DNA of 64,000 nucleotides from the NCBI RefSeq assembly GCF_008271805.1, contig NZ_VSRY01000173.1, forward strand, positions 224,429 to 288,428, given 5' to 3'. Below are positions 33,106 to 41,644 of this stretch, piece by piece (position 1 is the stretch's first letter; the number at the start of each line of letters is the position of its first letter). The translations under genes were made by a program, and so were the position numbers. The notes beneath the pieces were generated by a model, which was not told the DNA's origin, did not search any database, and saw nothing but the letters and a program-made list of their open reading frames with translations. Source of the DNA: Streptomyces sp. TRM49041. GTDB lineage: Bacteria > Actinomycetota > Actinomycetes > Streptomycetales > Streptomycetaceae.

Positions 33106-33912
33106 ATGCTGACCACCCGCTTCGTCACCGGCTCCCCGAACTGGGTCGACCTCGGCACTCCCGACCTCGGCGGAGCCCGATCCTTCTATCAGGGACTGTT
33201 CGGCTGGACCTTCCAGGACGCCGGGCCCGAGGCCGGCGGGTACGGCATGTTCCAGCGGGAGGGCAGAACCGTCGCGGGCGGCATGACCGTGCCGCCCGAG
33301 CGGGGCGGCTCCGCCTGGACGCTCTACTTCCAGTCACCCGACGCCGACGCGGCGGCGACCGCCGTACGCGCGGGCGGCGGCAGCGTGACGCTCGAACCGA
33401 TGGACGTTCTGGACCTCGGCCGTATGGCACTCTTCACCGACCCGACCGGCGCGGGGTTCGGTGTCTGGCAGCCCGGCGAGAACAAGGGCCTCGACGTGGT
33501 CGGCGAGGCGAACGCCCTGTCCTGGACGGAGCTGTACACCTCGGACCCGGTCGCGGACCTGTCCTTCTACGACCTGGTCTTCGGCATGGAGGCGCACACC
33601 GCGGCACCGGCGGAGCCCGCCGGGGCGTACACCCTGATCCAGCCTCCCGGCACAGGTCTGGCGTCGCCGAGCGAGGCGTTCGGCGGGGTCGTGCCGCTCG
33701 CCGACGACCCGGCCGAGGCGGCCGACGGCCCGTCCTGGACGCCGTATTTCGAGGTCGACGACCTGGAGGCGGGCGTCGCAGAGGCGGAGCGGCTGGGCGG
33801 CAAGGTGCGGCGCGGCCCGTCCGACCTGGCCGGTCTGGGGCGCTGCGCGAAGCTCACCGACCCCTACGGGGCCAGGTTCGCGGTGCTGCACAGCACGCGC
33901 GGCGGTGTGTGA
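33106..33912 (+). CDS. Two-domain VOC family protein (glyoxalase-like)
   Basis: 268 residues from an ATG after GAAGGAG. Two VOC units: residues 10-125 (WVDLGTPDLGGARSFYQGLF to FTDPTGAGFGVWQ) and 140-265 (WTELYTSDPVADLSFYDLVF to LTDPYGARFAVL). Similar Streptomyces proteins are described as hydroxylase or glyoxalase-like, but the reaction is not known from sequence. Confidence 0.88.
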   Translation: MLTTRFVTGSPNWVDLGTPDLGGARSFYQGLFGWTFQDAGPEAGGYGMFQREGRTVAGGMTVPPERGGSAWTLYFQSPDADAAATAVRAGGGSVTLEPMDVLDLGRMALFTDPTGAGFGVWQPGENKGLDVVGEANALSWTELYTSDPVADLSFYDLVFGMEAHTAAPAEPAGAYTLIQPPGTGLASPSEAFGGVVPLADDPAEAADGPSWTPYFEVDDLEAGVAEAERLGGKVRRGPSDLAGLGRCAKLTDPYGARFAVLHSTRGGV

Positions 33913-34040
33913 CACGCCGTGCCGGTGAACTCCTTGCGCCGTCACGGTGCGCAGGTCCATCCTGACGGGCAGCGACAGGACCACCCGGCGTCGATCGTTC
34001 GTTGACGGGACGTTTATGCCGGTCGTGCAGCGTGTCCGCC

Positions 34041-34325
34041 ATGCCGATCAACTCCACCGCAGACCGCACCGCCGGCCGTACGGCCCTGACCGACGGCGAG
34101 CTCTCCTGGCAGGAGACCGCCCTCTGCGCCCAGACCGGGCCCGAGCTGTTCTTCCCGGAGCCCGGCTCGTCGACCCGTGAGGCGAAGTTCCTCTGCGGGA
34201 TCTGCGAGGGCCGCGAGGCGTGTCTGGAGTACGCGCTCACGCACGACGAGCGTTTCGGGGTGTGGGGAGGGCTCTCGGAGCAGGAGCGGTACGCGCTCAA
34301 GCGGGGTCGGGCCGACCGCCGCTGA
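34041..34325 (+). CDS. WhiB-like Fe-S transcription factor
   Basis: 94 residues. Four cysteines in WhiB arrangement: ALCAQTGPELFF, then FLCGICEGREACLEYAL. The GVWGG turn (FGVWGGLSEQER) and a basic end (ALKRGRADRR) for DNA contact are present. Wbl proteins bind a 4Fe-4S cluster and act with sigma factor HrdB to control development and redox response. ATG at 34041. Converges on the desaturase gene 13 bases downstream. Confidence 0.93.
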   Translation: MPINSTADRTAGRTALTDGELSWQETALCAQTGPELFFPEPGSSTREAKFLCGICEGREACLEYALTHDERFGVWGGLSEQERYALKRGRADRR

Positions 34326-34338
34326 GCCGCCGCGTCGT

Positions 34339-35340
34339 TCAGACGGCGGCGGCGCGGGCCGCCATGCGGGCCTTGCGGGTAGCGAGCTTCTCGTCGAACT
34401 TCGCCGCTTCCGTGTCCAGCCCGTTCATGTACAGGCCCAGCTCGTCCTGCGCCTTCAGGCCCTCCGGGCCGAGCCCGTCGATCTCCAGGACCTTCAGGAA
34501 CCGCAGCACCGGCTGCAGCACGTCGTCGTGGTGGATGCGCATGTTGTAGATCTCGCCGATCGCCATCTGCGCCGCGGCCCGCTCGAACCCCGGCATGCCG
34601 TGGCCCGGCATCCGGAAGTTGACGACGACGTCCCGCACGGCCTGCATGGTCAGGTCCGGCGCCAGCTCGAAGGCGGCCGACAGCAGGTTCCGGTAGAACA
34701 CCATGTGCAGGTTCTCGTCGGTCGCGATACGCGCCAGCATGCGGTCGCAGACCGGGTCGCCCGACTGGTGCCCGGTGTTGCGGTGCGAGATCCGGGTCGC
34801 CAGCTCCTGGAACGCCACGTACGCCACCGAGTGCAGCATCGAGTGCCGGTTGTCCGACTCGAAGCCCTCGCTCATGTGTGCCATCCGGAACTGCTCCAGC
34901 TTGTCCGGGTCCACGGCCCGCGACGCGAGCAGGTAGTCGCGCATCACGATGCCGTGCCGGCCCTCCTCGGCGGTCCAGCGGTGCACCCAGGTGCCCCAGG
35001 CGCCGTCCCGGCCGAAGAGGGTGGCGATCTCATGGTGGTAGCTCGGCAGGTTGTCCTCGGTGAGCAGGTTCACCACCAGCGCGATCCTGCCCACGTCGGA
35101 CACCTTCGACTGCTCCTGCGTCCACGCCTCCCCGTCCTCGAAGACGCCCGGGAAGTTACGGCCGTCCGACCACGGAACGTACTCGTGCGGCATCCAGTCT
35201 TTGGCGACCTTGAGGTGGCGGTTCAGTTCCTTCTCGACCACCTCTTCCAGCGCGTACAGCAGCCGGGCATCTGTCCACTCCGCCGAACTGCCGAGGTGAG
35301 GAGAGGTGAGGGTCACGGGGGCTCCAGGGGAAGCGATCAT
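34339..35340 (-). CDS. Acyl-ACP desaturase (stearoyl-ACP delta-9 type)
   Basis: 333 residues. The di-iron ligands are seen as E-E-x-x-H pairs: NLPSYHHEIATLF, EEGRHGIVM and DENLHMVFY. EWTDARLLYALEEVVEKELN is the usual start region. It inserts a double bond in acyl-ACP using O2 and ferredoxin, keeping membrane fluidity. A palindromic operator lies just upstream of the start codon, so a TetR-type lipid regulator probably controls it. Confidence 0.93.
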   Translation of the reverse strand: MIASPGAPVTLTSPHLGSSAEWTDARLLYALEEVVEKELNRHLKVAKDWMPHEYVPWSDGRNFPGVFEDGEAWTQEQSKVSDVGRIALVVNLLTEDNLPSYHHEIATLFGRDGAWGTWVHRWTAEEGRHGIVMRDYLLASRAVDPDKLEQFRMAHMSEGFESDNRHSMLHSVAYVAFQELATRISHRNTGHQSGDPVCDRMLARIATDENLHMVFYRNLLSAAFELAPDLTMQAVRDVVVNFRMPGHGMPGFERAAAQMAIGEIYNMRIHHDDVLQPVLRFLKVLEIDGLGPEGLKAQDELGLYMNGLDTEAAKFDEKLATRKARMAARAAAV

Positions 35341-35341
35341 T

Positions 35342-35359
35342 ACCTACGGGCTCGTAGGT
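35342..35359. promoter_or_regulatory. Operator-like palindrome ACCTACG-N4-CGTAGGT upstream of desaturase
   Basis: A perfect 7-bp inverted repeat begins two bases before the desaturase ATG. On the coding strand the sequence TAACCTACG occurs twice about 15 bases apart, extending the site upstream. The position would block transcription start or a very short leader. The binding protein, probably TetR-like, is not in the window. Confidence 0.55.
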
Positions 35360-35432
35360 TACGAGACCGTAGGTTAAGCGGGTCGTAAGGCCGGAGCCAA
35401 GCCCGCCCGGAGCAATGACCGGTTACGTTCCG

Positions 35433-37079
35433 TTATGCGTGGAGGTCACCCCCGTCCAGCGTGAGCCGTCGTGTGATACCGATCGCCTCCAGGAACGGCA
35501 CATCGTGACTGGCCACGATCAGCGCGCCCTCGTATGCCTCCAGCGCCTCGGTGAGGCTCCGTACGCTCGCCATGTCCAGGTTGTTCGTCGGCTCGTCCAG
35601 CATCAGCAGCTGCGGCGCGGGCTCGGCCAGCAGCAGTGCGGCCAGCGCCGCCCGGAACCGCTCGCCGCCCGACAGCGTTCCGGCCCGCTGGTCGGCCTTC
35701 GTGCCCCGGAACAGGAAGCGGGCCAGGCGCGCCCTGATCCGGTTGGGGGTGGCGTCGGGCGCGAACCGCGCCACGTTCTCGGCGACGGTCAGCTCGTCGT
35801 CGAGGACGTCCAGCCGCTGCGGCAGGAAACGCAGCGGCACCCGCGCCACCGCCTCGCCCGCGACCGGCCCGACCTCACCGGCGATCGTCCGCAGCAGTGT
35901 CGTCTTGCCCGAGCCGTTCCTGCCGACAAGGGCGATCCGCTCCGGACCGCGCACCTCGAACTCACCGTCGAGCCGCGTCCCGTGGCGGAGCGTCAGATCG
36001 CGCAGCAGGAGGACTCCCCGGCCGGGTGGTACGGCCGTGTACGGCAGCTCGACCCGGATCGCGTCGTCGTCCCGTACCGCTTCCACCGCCTCGTCCAGCC
36101 GACCCCGCGCCTGCTCCAGCCGCTTGGTCTGCACGGTCCGGTGCTTGCCTGCCGACACCTGCGCGGCGCGCTTGCGCGCGTTGGCGACGATCCCCGGGAC
36201 CACCTTGTTCTCGGCGCTCTTCTGGCCGTACCTCTTCCGCTTCGCCAGCTTGACCTGCGCCTCGGCCAGTTCGCGGCGCTGCCGTCGTACGTCGGACTCT
36301 GCGGCCCGCACCATCCGTTCGGCCGCCTCCTGTTCGGCGGCGACGGCCTCCTCGTACGCCGAGTAGGGGCCGCCGTACCACGTCACCTCGCCGTCGCGCA
36401 GCTCTGCGATGCGGTCGACGCGCTCCAGCAGCTCCCGGTCGTGACTGACCACGACGAGGACGCCCGGCCAGGCGTCCACGGCCGCGTACAGGCGCCGCCT
36501 GGCGTGCAGGTCGAGGTTGTTCGTCGGCTCGTCCAGCAGCAGTACGGCGGGCCGGGCCAGGAGCAGGGCTGCGAGCCGCAGCAGGACGCACTCACCGCCC
36601 GAGACCTCACCGGTGGTGCGGTCCAGGCCGATCCGGCCAAGGCCCAACTGGTCGAGCGTGGCGCGCGCCCGCTCCTCCACGTCCCAGTCGTCGCCGACCG
36701 CCGTGAAGTGCTCCTCGCGCGCGTCGCCCGACTCGATCGCGTGCAGGGCGGCCCGCGCGCCCGCGATACCGAGGGCCTCGTCGACCCGCAGCCCGGTGTC
36801 GAGCGTCGCGTCCTGCGGCAGACAGCCGACCTCACCCGCGGCGCGGACCGTTCCGCCCACCGGGGTCAGCTCCCCGGCCAGCAGTTTCAGCAGGGTCGAC
36901 TTGCCCGAGCCGTTCCGGCCGATCAGCCCGGTCCTGCCGGGGCCGATTCCCAGGTTCAGCCCGTCCAGGACCGTGGTGCCGTCCGGCCAGGAGAAGGACA
37001 CATCCGCGCAGACGAGGGCGGGGGAGGAGCAAGAAGAGGAAGAAGAGGAAGAAAAGGGAGGAGAGGAGGGAAATGACAC
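35433..37079 (-). CDS. ABC-F family ATPase (ribosome-associated, antibiotic-resistance type)
   Basis: 548 residues from a GTG at 37079 with GGGAG six bases upstream. Two ABC cassettes without membrane parts: Walker A GLIGRNGSGKSTLLKLLAGE and ALVGRNGSGKTTLLRTIAGE, signatures SGGECVLLRLA and SGGERFRAALA, Walker B LLLDEPTNNLDL and LMLDEPTNNLDM. The inter-cassette linker is the charged helical region AEQEAAERMVRAAE to KRLEQARGRL. ABC-F proteins act on the ribosome; some protect it from antibiotics. The first 18 residues are a Ser-rich tract encoded by a polypurine/polypyrimidine run. The 294 bases upstream hold no clear gene. Confidence 0.88.
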   Translation of the reverse strand: MSFPSSPPFSSSSSSSCSSPALVCADVSFSWPDGTTVLDGLNLGIGPGRTGLIGRNGSGKSTLLKLLAGELTPVGGTVRAAGEVGCLPQDATLDTGLRVDEALGIAGARAALHAIESGDAREEHFTAVGDDWDVEERARATLDQLGLGRIGLDRTTGEVSGGECVLLRLAALLLARPAVLLLDEPTNNLDLHARRRLYAAVDAWPGVLVVVSHDRELLERVDRIAELRDGEVTWYGGPYSAYEEAVAAEQEAAERMVRAAESDVRRQRRELAEAQVKLAKRKRYGQKSAENKVVPGIVANARKRAAQVSAGKHRTVQTKRLEQARGRLDEAVEAVRDDDAIRVELPYTAVPPGRGVLLLRDLTLRHGTRLDGEFEVRGPERIALVGRNGSGKTTLLRTIAGEVGPVAGEAVARVPLRFLPQRLDVLDDELTVAENVARFAPDATPNRIRARLARFLFRGTKADQRAGTLSGGERFRAALAALLLAEPAPQLLMLDEPTNNLDMASVRSLTEALEAYEGALIVASHDVPFLEAIGITRRLTLDGGDLHA

Positions 37080-37373
37080 AAGGGTCTCCCGGTTGCGTGA
37101 GAAGAGGAAGAGGGCAACGGGTGAGACACCGGGAAGGCGACCGGTCCGCGTGACGGCACAGCACAAGCGGGGGCCGAGGACGGCTGCTCGTACGCCGAGG
37201 TCGAACACGGCGCCACACGCGGCGCGGAAAGCGCGCGCTGTGCGGCGGCACGGTGTCTCAAGACCTCAGACGAGCAATGTCCTACTCCGATCGGACGGCA
37301 AAGGGGCCGGGAAGAACGCTAGGCCCCGAGCCGCGGGCGCGGCAATCGGTTTACGGCGCCGGTACGGATCGGG

Positions 37374-37805
37374 TCAGTACGCGTCGCGCAGCAGCTCGGC
37401 CAGGTCGTGGTCCAGGTCCAGGAAGAGGTACTCGCATCCCAGTGGAACCAGCTGCCGGCTGCGCCTGAGGAAGCGGCGCACATCGGTGGTCCGGACATGG
37501 ACCATCGCGACGCCCTCGACGGCGTGGAACTCCACACCCGTGCGGTCGTGCCCGAACGGGCGCACCCGGACGTCGCCGGTGCCGGACGGCGCGTCCAGCC
37601 CGGCCGCGAGCAGCTCGCGGGAGAACTCCCACGCCACCTCCACGCCCTCCAGGGTCGCCGGGGCGGGGAACACCATGCGTACGGCGTAGGGGTCGTCGCA
37701 GTCGTAGCGCAGGACGGCCGGAACGACCTCCATGCGGGGCGCGGACGCGACGAGGCGGGCTTCCACGGCCTGCTCGATGACGGTGGACAAGTCCTGCTCC
37801 CTCAT
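37374..37805 (-). CDS. SsgA-like sporulation/cell-division regulator (SALP)
   Basis: 143 residues from an ATG at 37805 after GGGAG. The family core is seen: VPAVLRYDCDDPYAVRMVFP, VAWEFSRELLAAGL, GDVRVRP and VRTTDVRRFLRRSRQLVPLG. SALPs control septum placement and cell-wall remodelling in sporulating actinomycetes, often by recruiting FtsZ or wall enzymes. Which paralogue this is cannot be told. It lies upstream of the ABC-F gene on the same strand. Confidence 0.92.
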   Translation of the reverse strand: MREQDLSTVIEQAVEARLVASAPRMEVVPAVLRYDCDDPYAVRMVFPAPATLEGVEVAWEFSRELLAAGLDAPSGTGDVRVRPFGHDRTGVEFHAVEGVAMVHVRTTDVRRFLRRSRQLVPLGCEYLFLDLDHDLAELLRDAY

Positions 37806-37929
37806 AGGTCTCCCTCTCACGGGAGAGGACGACGAATCGGGCCAGTCCGTGCACGCCGGATCGTGTGACCTGTGTCACTTCGGAAGGCGGTCTGGACGGG
37901 GTGGTCGCCGGGGACTACGTTCGCCCGCC

Positions 37930-39039
37930 ATGACACCCATGGGGAAGACCGGGCGGGCTGTTGCGGCGGCGCTGTGCGGGGCGGTCGTGGCCGTGGCCGC
38001 TCTGGTGGCGGGCCCGCCCGCCGGGGCGGCCGGACCGGCGGCCTCCACGGCCGCGGTGGCGTCCGGCTGGCGGCCGACGGAGACGGGGACGACGGTACGG
38101 TTCCGTGGCCTGGCGGCCGTGAGCCGCGACGCGGCCTGGGTCGCCGGTTCGCGGGGCACCGTGCTGCGTACCTCCGACGGGGGGCGCGGGTGGCTGGACG
38201 TGTCACCGCCCGGCGCGGAGGACCTGGAGTTCCGGGACGTCGAGGCGTTCGACGAGCGCCGCGCGGTGGTCCTGGCGATCGGAGAGGGCGAGGCGTCCCG
38301 GATCCTGCGCACCGAGGACGGCGGCGCCACCTGGACGGAGACGTTCCGCAACCCCGACCCGCGCGCGTTCTACGACTGCCTCACGTTCTTCGACCGCCGC
38401 CACGGACTCGCGATGAGCGACCCCGTGGACGGCAGGTTCCGGCTCCTGTCCACCGCCGACGGCGGCCGCAGCTGGCTGCCGCTGCCCGACACGGGCATGC
38501 CCGACGCGCTGCCCGGCGAGGCCGGGTTCGCCGCGAGCGGCCAGTGTCTGGTGACCGCCGGCCCGCGTGATGTGTGGCTGGCGACCGGCGGCGGGGCGAC
38601 CGGCCGGGTGCTGCACTCGGCGGACCGGGGCCTGACCTGGACGGTGGCCGACGCGGCGATCCCGGCGGGCGAGCCCGCACGCGGCGTGTTCGGGCTGGCC
38701 TTCCGGGACCGCTCGCACGGCATCGCCGTCGGCGGCGACTACCGGGCCGGCAAACCGTCCCCGCACGCCGCCGCGGTCACCCGGGACGGCGGCCGCCACT
38801 GGCGTACGGCGGCCACACCTCCGCCCGCCTACCGCTCCGGCGTGGCCTGGCTGCCGCACAGCCGGTCCGCGGCGCTCGCGGTCGGCCCGACCGGCACGGA
38901 CCTCACGACGGACGGCGGCCGCACCTGGCAGACCGTCGACACCGGCTCGTACGACACCGTCGACTGCACAGCGGACCTCAGCTGCTGGGCGTCGGGCGCC
39001 CAGGGCCATGTGTCCCGGCTCGCCTGGCACCGGCCGTAG
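37930..39039 (+). CDS. Secreted Ycf48-like / BNR-repeat beta-propeller protein
   Basis: 369 residues. A Sec signal (AVAAALCGAVVAVAALVAG) is followed by repeated BNR/Asp-box motifs (TSDGGRGWL, TEDGGATWT, TADGGRSWL, SADRGLTWT, TRDGGRHWR, TTDGGRTWQ). These form a beta-propeller like the photosystem-assembly factor Ycf48 and related oxidoreductase-like proteins. Role outside the cell is unknown. ATG at 37930. Confidence 0.85.
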   Translation: MTPMGKTGRAVAAALCGAVVAVAALVAGPPAGAAGPAASTAAVASGWRPTETGTTVRFRGLAAVSRDAAWVAGSRGTVLRTSDGGRGWLDVSPPGAEDLEFRDVEAFDERRAVVLAIGEGEASRILRTEDGGATWTETFRNPDPRAFYDCLTFFDRRHGLAMSDPVDGRFRLLSTADGGRSWLPLPDTGMPDALPGEAGFAASGQCLVTAGPRDVWLATGGGATGRVLHSADRGLTWTVADAAIPAGEPARGVFGLAFRDRSHGIAVGGDYRAGKPSPHAAAVTRDGGRHWRTAATPPPAYRSGVAWLPHSRSAALAVGPTGTDLTTDGGRTWQTVDTGSYDTVDCTADLSCWASGAQGHVSRLAWHRP

Positions 39040-39150
39040 CGGACAGGGGACCGTGGGGGCGGCCGCCCCCGGAACCGGCCGCGCCCGGGCCGGGCCGGCG
39101 TGCCCGCCGCACCGCTGACACCCGACCGTCCGCCGTAGGGTGGCGGCACT

Positions 39151-39858
39151 ATGACGATCATCGAAACGCCCGCAGGCTGGCCCGCCGACGAGACGGAGGC
39201 CCTGGCCGTCCAGGACGAACTACGCGGCCGCGTCGTCCTGGACGAGCCGGGGCCGCCGCCCGGCAGCGGCCTCGTGACCGGGGTCGACGTCGCGTACGAC
39301 GACGAGCGGGACCTCGTCGCCGCGGCCGCCGTCGTCCTGGACGCCCGTACGCTCCGCGTCGTCGAAGAGGCCACCGCCGTCGGCCGGGTGTCCTTCCCCT
39401 ACGTCCCGGGTCTGCTGGCGTTCCGGGAGATCCCGGCCGTGCTCGCGGCGCTGGACACCCTGTCCGCCGGGCCCGGCCTTGTCGTGTGCGACGGCTACGG
39501 GCAGGCCCACCCACGCCGCTTCGGACTCGCCAGCCACCTGGGCGTCCTGACCGGGCTGCCGGTCATCGGCGTCGCCAAGAACCCGTTCACCTTCACGTAC
39601 GAGCAGCCGGACACCCGCCGCGGCTCCGCCGCACCGCTGCTCGCGGGCCACGAGGAGGTGGGTCGGGCCCTGCGTACCAGGGACGGCGTCAAACCGGTCT
39701 TCGTGTCCGTCGGGCACCGCGTCACGCTGGACAACGCCTGTGCCCACACCCTGGCGCTGACGCCGCGTTACCGGCTGCCCGAGACGACCCGGCACGCCGA
39801 CTCCCTGTGCCGCCGCGCCCTCCAGGAGGCCACGGCAGGGCAGGGAAGCGGCGCATGA
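39151..39858 (+). CDS. nfi: Endonuclease V (deoxyinosine 3'-endonuclease)
   Basis: 235 residues. Family motifs: GVDVAYDDE (catalytic Asp), FPYVPGLLAFREIPAVL, VCDGYGQAHPRRFGLASHLG and VIGVAKNPF, plus GHRVTLDNA. It nicks DNA one base 3' of deoxyinosine, repairing deaminated adenine. Its stop overlaps the start of the VOC gene (ATGA), so the two are co-translated. Confidence 0.95.
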   Translation: MTIIETPAGWPADETEALAVQDELRGRVVLDEPGPPPGSGLVTGVDVAYDDERDLVAAAAVVLDARTLRVVEEATAVGRVSFPYVPGLLAFREIPAVLAALDTLSAGPGLVVCDGYGQAHPRRFGLASHLGVLTGLPVIGVAKNPFTFTYEQPDTRRGSAAPLLAGHEEVGRALRTRDGVKPVFVSVGHRVTLDNACAHTLALTPRYRLPETTRHADSLCRRALQEATAGQGSGA

Positions 39859-40232
39859 TCGGCCGGCTGCAGTGTGTGGTGCTCGACTGCCCGGAGCCCC
39901 GCCGCCTCGCCCGCTTCTACCAGGGCCTCCTGGGCGGCGCCGTGAACCGGCCCGACCCCCGCTGGTCGCTCGACGGCGACTGGGCGACGCTGCACCTGGA
40001 CGACGGGCGGGTGCTGGCCTTCCAGCGCGTCGACCCCTACCGCCCGCCCGCCCGGCCGGACCCGGAGCGGCCCCAGCAGTTCCACCTGGACGTCGGTGTG
40101 GCCGACCTGGAACGGGCGCGGGCCGAGGCCGTGGCGCTCGGCGCGGCGGTCCTCGACGAGGGCGGCCAGGACCGGGGCTGGACCGTGTGCGCCGACCCGT
40201 ACGGGCACCCGTTCTGCCTGGTACGGGAGTGA
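39855..40232 (+). CDS. VOC family protein
   Basis: 125 residues, start overlapping the endonuclease V stop by four bases. CVVLDCPEPRRLARFYQGLL, GDWATLHLDDGRVLAFQRVD, FHLDVGVADLERARAEAVAL and CADPYGHPFCLV give the single-domain VOC (glyoxalase/bleomycin-resistance) fold. Substrate unknown. Confidence 0.9.
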   Translation: MIGRLQCVVLDCPEPRRLARFYQGLLGGAVNRPDPRWSLDGDWATLHLDDGRVLAFQRVDPYRPPARPDPERPQQFHLDVGVADLERARAEAVALGAAVLDEGGQDRGWTVCADPYGHPFCLVRE

Positions 40233-40235
40233 TGG

Positions 40236-40255
40236 CGCGGGCCTCTCGGCCCGCG
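40236..40255. terminator. Hairpin terminator (CGCGGGCC-N4-GGCCCGCG)
   Basis: A perfect 8-bp stem with a 4-base loop sits between the convergent VOC and saccharopine-dehydrogenase-like genes, four bases after the first stop and five before the second. Confidence 0.7.
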
Positions 40256-40260
40256 ATCCG

Positions 40261-41454
40261 TCAGCGCGCGTCCGCCACCCGGAACCGGATGCCCGCCGCA
40301 CCCAGCCGCTCCAGCAGCGCGTCGCCCATCGCGACCGCCGTCGTCACCTGGCCGGACGTCCTGGGCAGGCCCTCGTCGAAGGCGAGGCACAGTGCCGACT
40401 CGGCGAGCATCTTCGCCGTCTCGTCGTAGCCGGGGTCGCCGCCCGACACCTCAGTGCACACCCGCCGCCCGCCGCCCTCGCCGACGAACCGGACCCTGAA
40501 CCAACTGCGCCTCCTGCGCTCCGGGTCCGGCCCGTTCCCCGGCTCGTAGCGGTCCATCAGCCGGCGCCGTGCCGGTGGCAGCTGGGCCAGCGCGAAGCCC
40601 GCGCCCGCGACCGCCGCCCCGCCCAGCGCCGCCGGCAGCGTCCGCACCGCCGCGTAGTGCCGGTACCGGAAGTCCGGACCGTACTCGGGCAGCGCCGCCG
40701 CCGACCGCGCCACGACCCGCGGGTCCAGCGTCGGCAGCGGCAGCGCCCACGCGCCGGTCTCGCGGCTGAACCGCGGCCCGCCCAGGGACGCCCGGGCCCG
40801 CCGCCCCACCTGCCGCGGCTCGTACAGCCGCCGCTCCCGGGCGGCCCGCGCCGTGTGCCGGCCCCGGGCCATCACGGTGAGCGCCGACGCGAGCGTGCCG
40901 CCCGAGAACGAGGCGTTCGTCCGGACGAACCCGTCCACGCGCAGTGGCACGTCCCGCGGCAGCCGCCGCACCGTGAAGTAGACGCCCAGGTCGTGCGGGA
41001 CCGAGTCGAAGCCGCACGCGTGCACGAGCCGCGCCCCCGTCTCCCGGGCCCGCGCGTCATACCGTACGTACATCAGGTCCACGAACTCCGGCTCACCCGT
41101 CAGGTCGACGTAGTCCGTGCCCGCCTCGGCGCACGCCGCCACCAGCGGCTCGCCGTACCAGACGTAGGGACCGACCGTCGTGGCCACCACGCGCGCCGAC
41201 CCCGCCAGTTCGCGCGCCGCGTCCGGGTCGGCGGCGTCCGCCACCAGCAACGGCAGCGCGGCGCATGCCGGGTGCTCGGCGGCGAGCCGCTCCCGCAGCC
41301 GCTCCAGCCTCTCCCGGCTGCGCCCGGCGATCGCCCACCGGCAGCCCGCGGGCGCGTGTGCGGCGAGGTAGCGGGCGGTGATCTCGCCGACGAACCCGGT
41401 CGCCCCGAAGAGAACGACGTCAAACGCCCGTGCCGTGCCGTCCCGCGTGTCCAT
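40261..41454 (-). CDS. Saccharopine dehydrogenase NADP-binding family protein (trans-acting enoyl reductase-like)
   Basis: 397 residues from an ATG at 41454. A Rossmann start (FDVVLFGATGFVGEITARYL) and the pattern VVATTVGPYVWYGEPLVAAC, TDYVDLTGEPEF and HACGFDSVPHDLGVY match the saccharopine-dehydrogenase-like proteins related to mycobacterial trans-acting enoyl reductase. C-terminal VSGGDPGYDETAKMLAESAL fits. It is divergent from the acyl-CoA operon, so a role in lipid metabolism is plausible. Confidence 0.88.
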   Translation of the reverse strand: MDTRDGTARAFDVVLFGATGFVGEITARYLAAHAPAGCRWAIAGRSRERLERLRERLAAEHPACAALPLLVADAADPDAARELAGSARVVATTVGPYVWYGEPLVAACAEAGTDYVDLTGEPEFVDLMYVRYDARARETGARLVHACGFDSVPHDLGVYFTVRRLPRDVPLRVDGFVRTNASFSGGTLASALTVMARGRHTARAARERRLYEPRQVGRRARASLGGPRFSRETGAWALPLPTLDPRVVARSAAALPEYGPDFRYRHYAAVRTLPAALGGAAVAGAGFALAQLPPARRRLMDRYEPGNGPDPERRRRSWFRVRFVGEGGGRRVCTEVSGGDPGYDETAKMLAESALCLAFDEGLPRTSGQVTTAVAMGDALLERLGAAGIRFRVADAR

Positions 41455-41599
41455 CCGGCCCTCCGTCGCTGCTCCGGTGCGCTGCTGTAAGGAGGCAGAG
41501 GGTAGCGCCCGGCACGCGTGGCGCTCCCCGAGGGTGCCGAGCGCGCCGGGAGCGCGCCGAAGGGGCTTGTGCGGAGTGGAACACGTTCTTAACATCATC

Positions 41600-41624
41600 A
41601 CTGTTACAGCAGAAGTGTCACAGT
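41600..41624 (+). promoter_or_regulatory. Putative MerR operator upstream of the acyl-CoA operon
   Basis: ACTGTTACAGCAG (41600-41612) and TCACAGT (41618-41624) lie 20-45 bases before the CoA-transferase start. The near-identical ACTGTTGCAGCCG and TCACAGT occur upstream of the MerR gene (48241-48277, other strand). Shared motifs suggest both are bound by the MerR protein. Confidence 0.5.
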
Positions 41625-41644
41625 CGACACGGCAAGGGGGCCGG

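Noticed and set aside
31959..33158. N-terminal extension of the DNA ligase frame by 400 codons
   Set aside because: It is antisense to the polymerase gene; the ligase motifs start only after the ATG at 31958.
37080..37373. Leader-peptide attenuator upstream of the ABC-F gene
   Set aside because: Several short frames exist but none has a good ribosome site with alternative hairpins. Regulation by attenuation is plausible for the family but not shown here.
39040..39150. Self-complementary GGGGGCGGCCGCCCCC near 39055 as a terminator
   Set aside because: The palindrome has no loop, so a hairpin would need to open its centre; both flanking genes point the same way. Evidence too weak.
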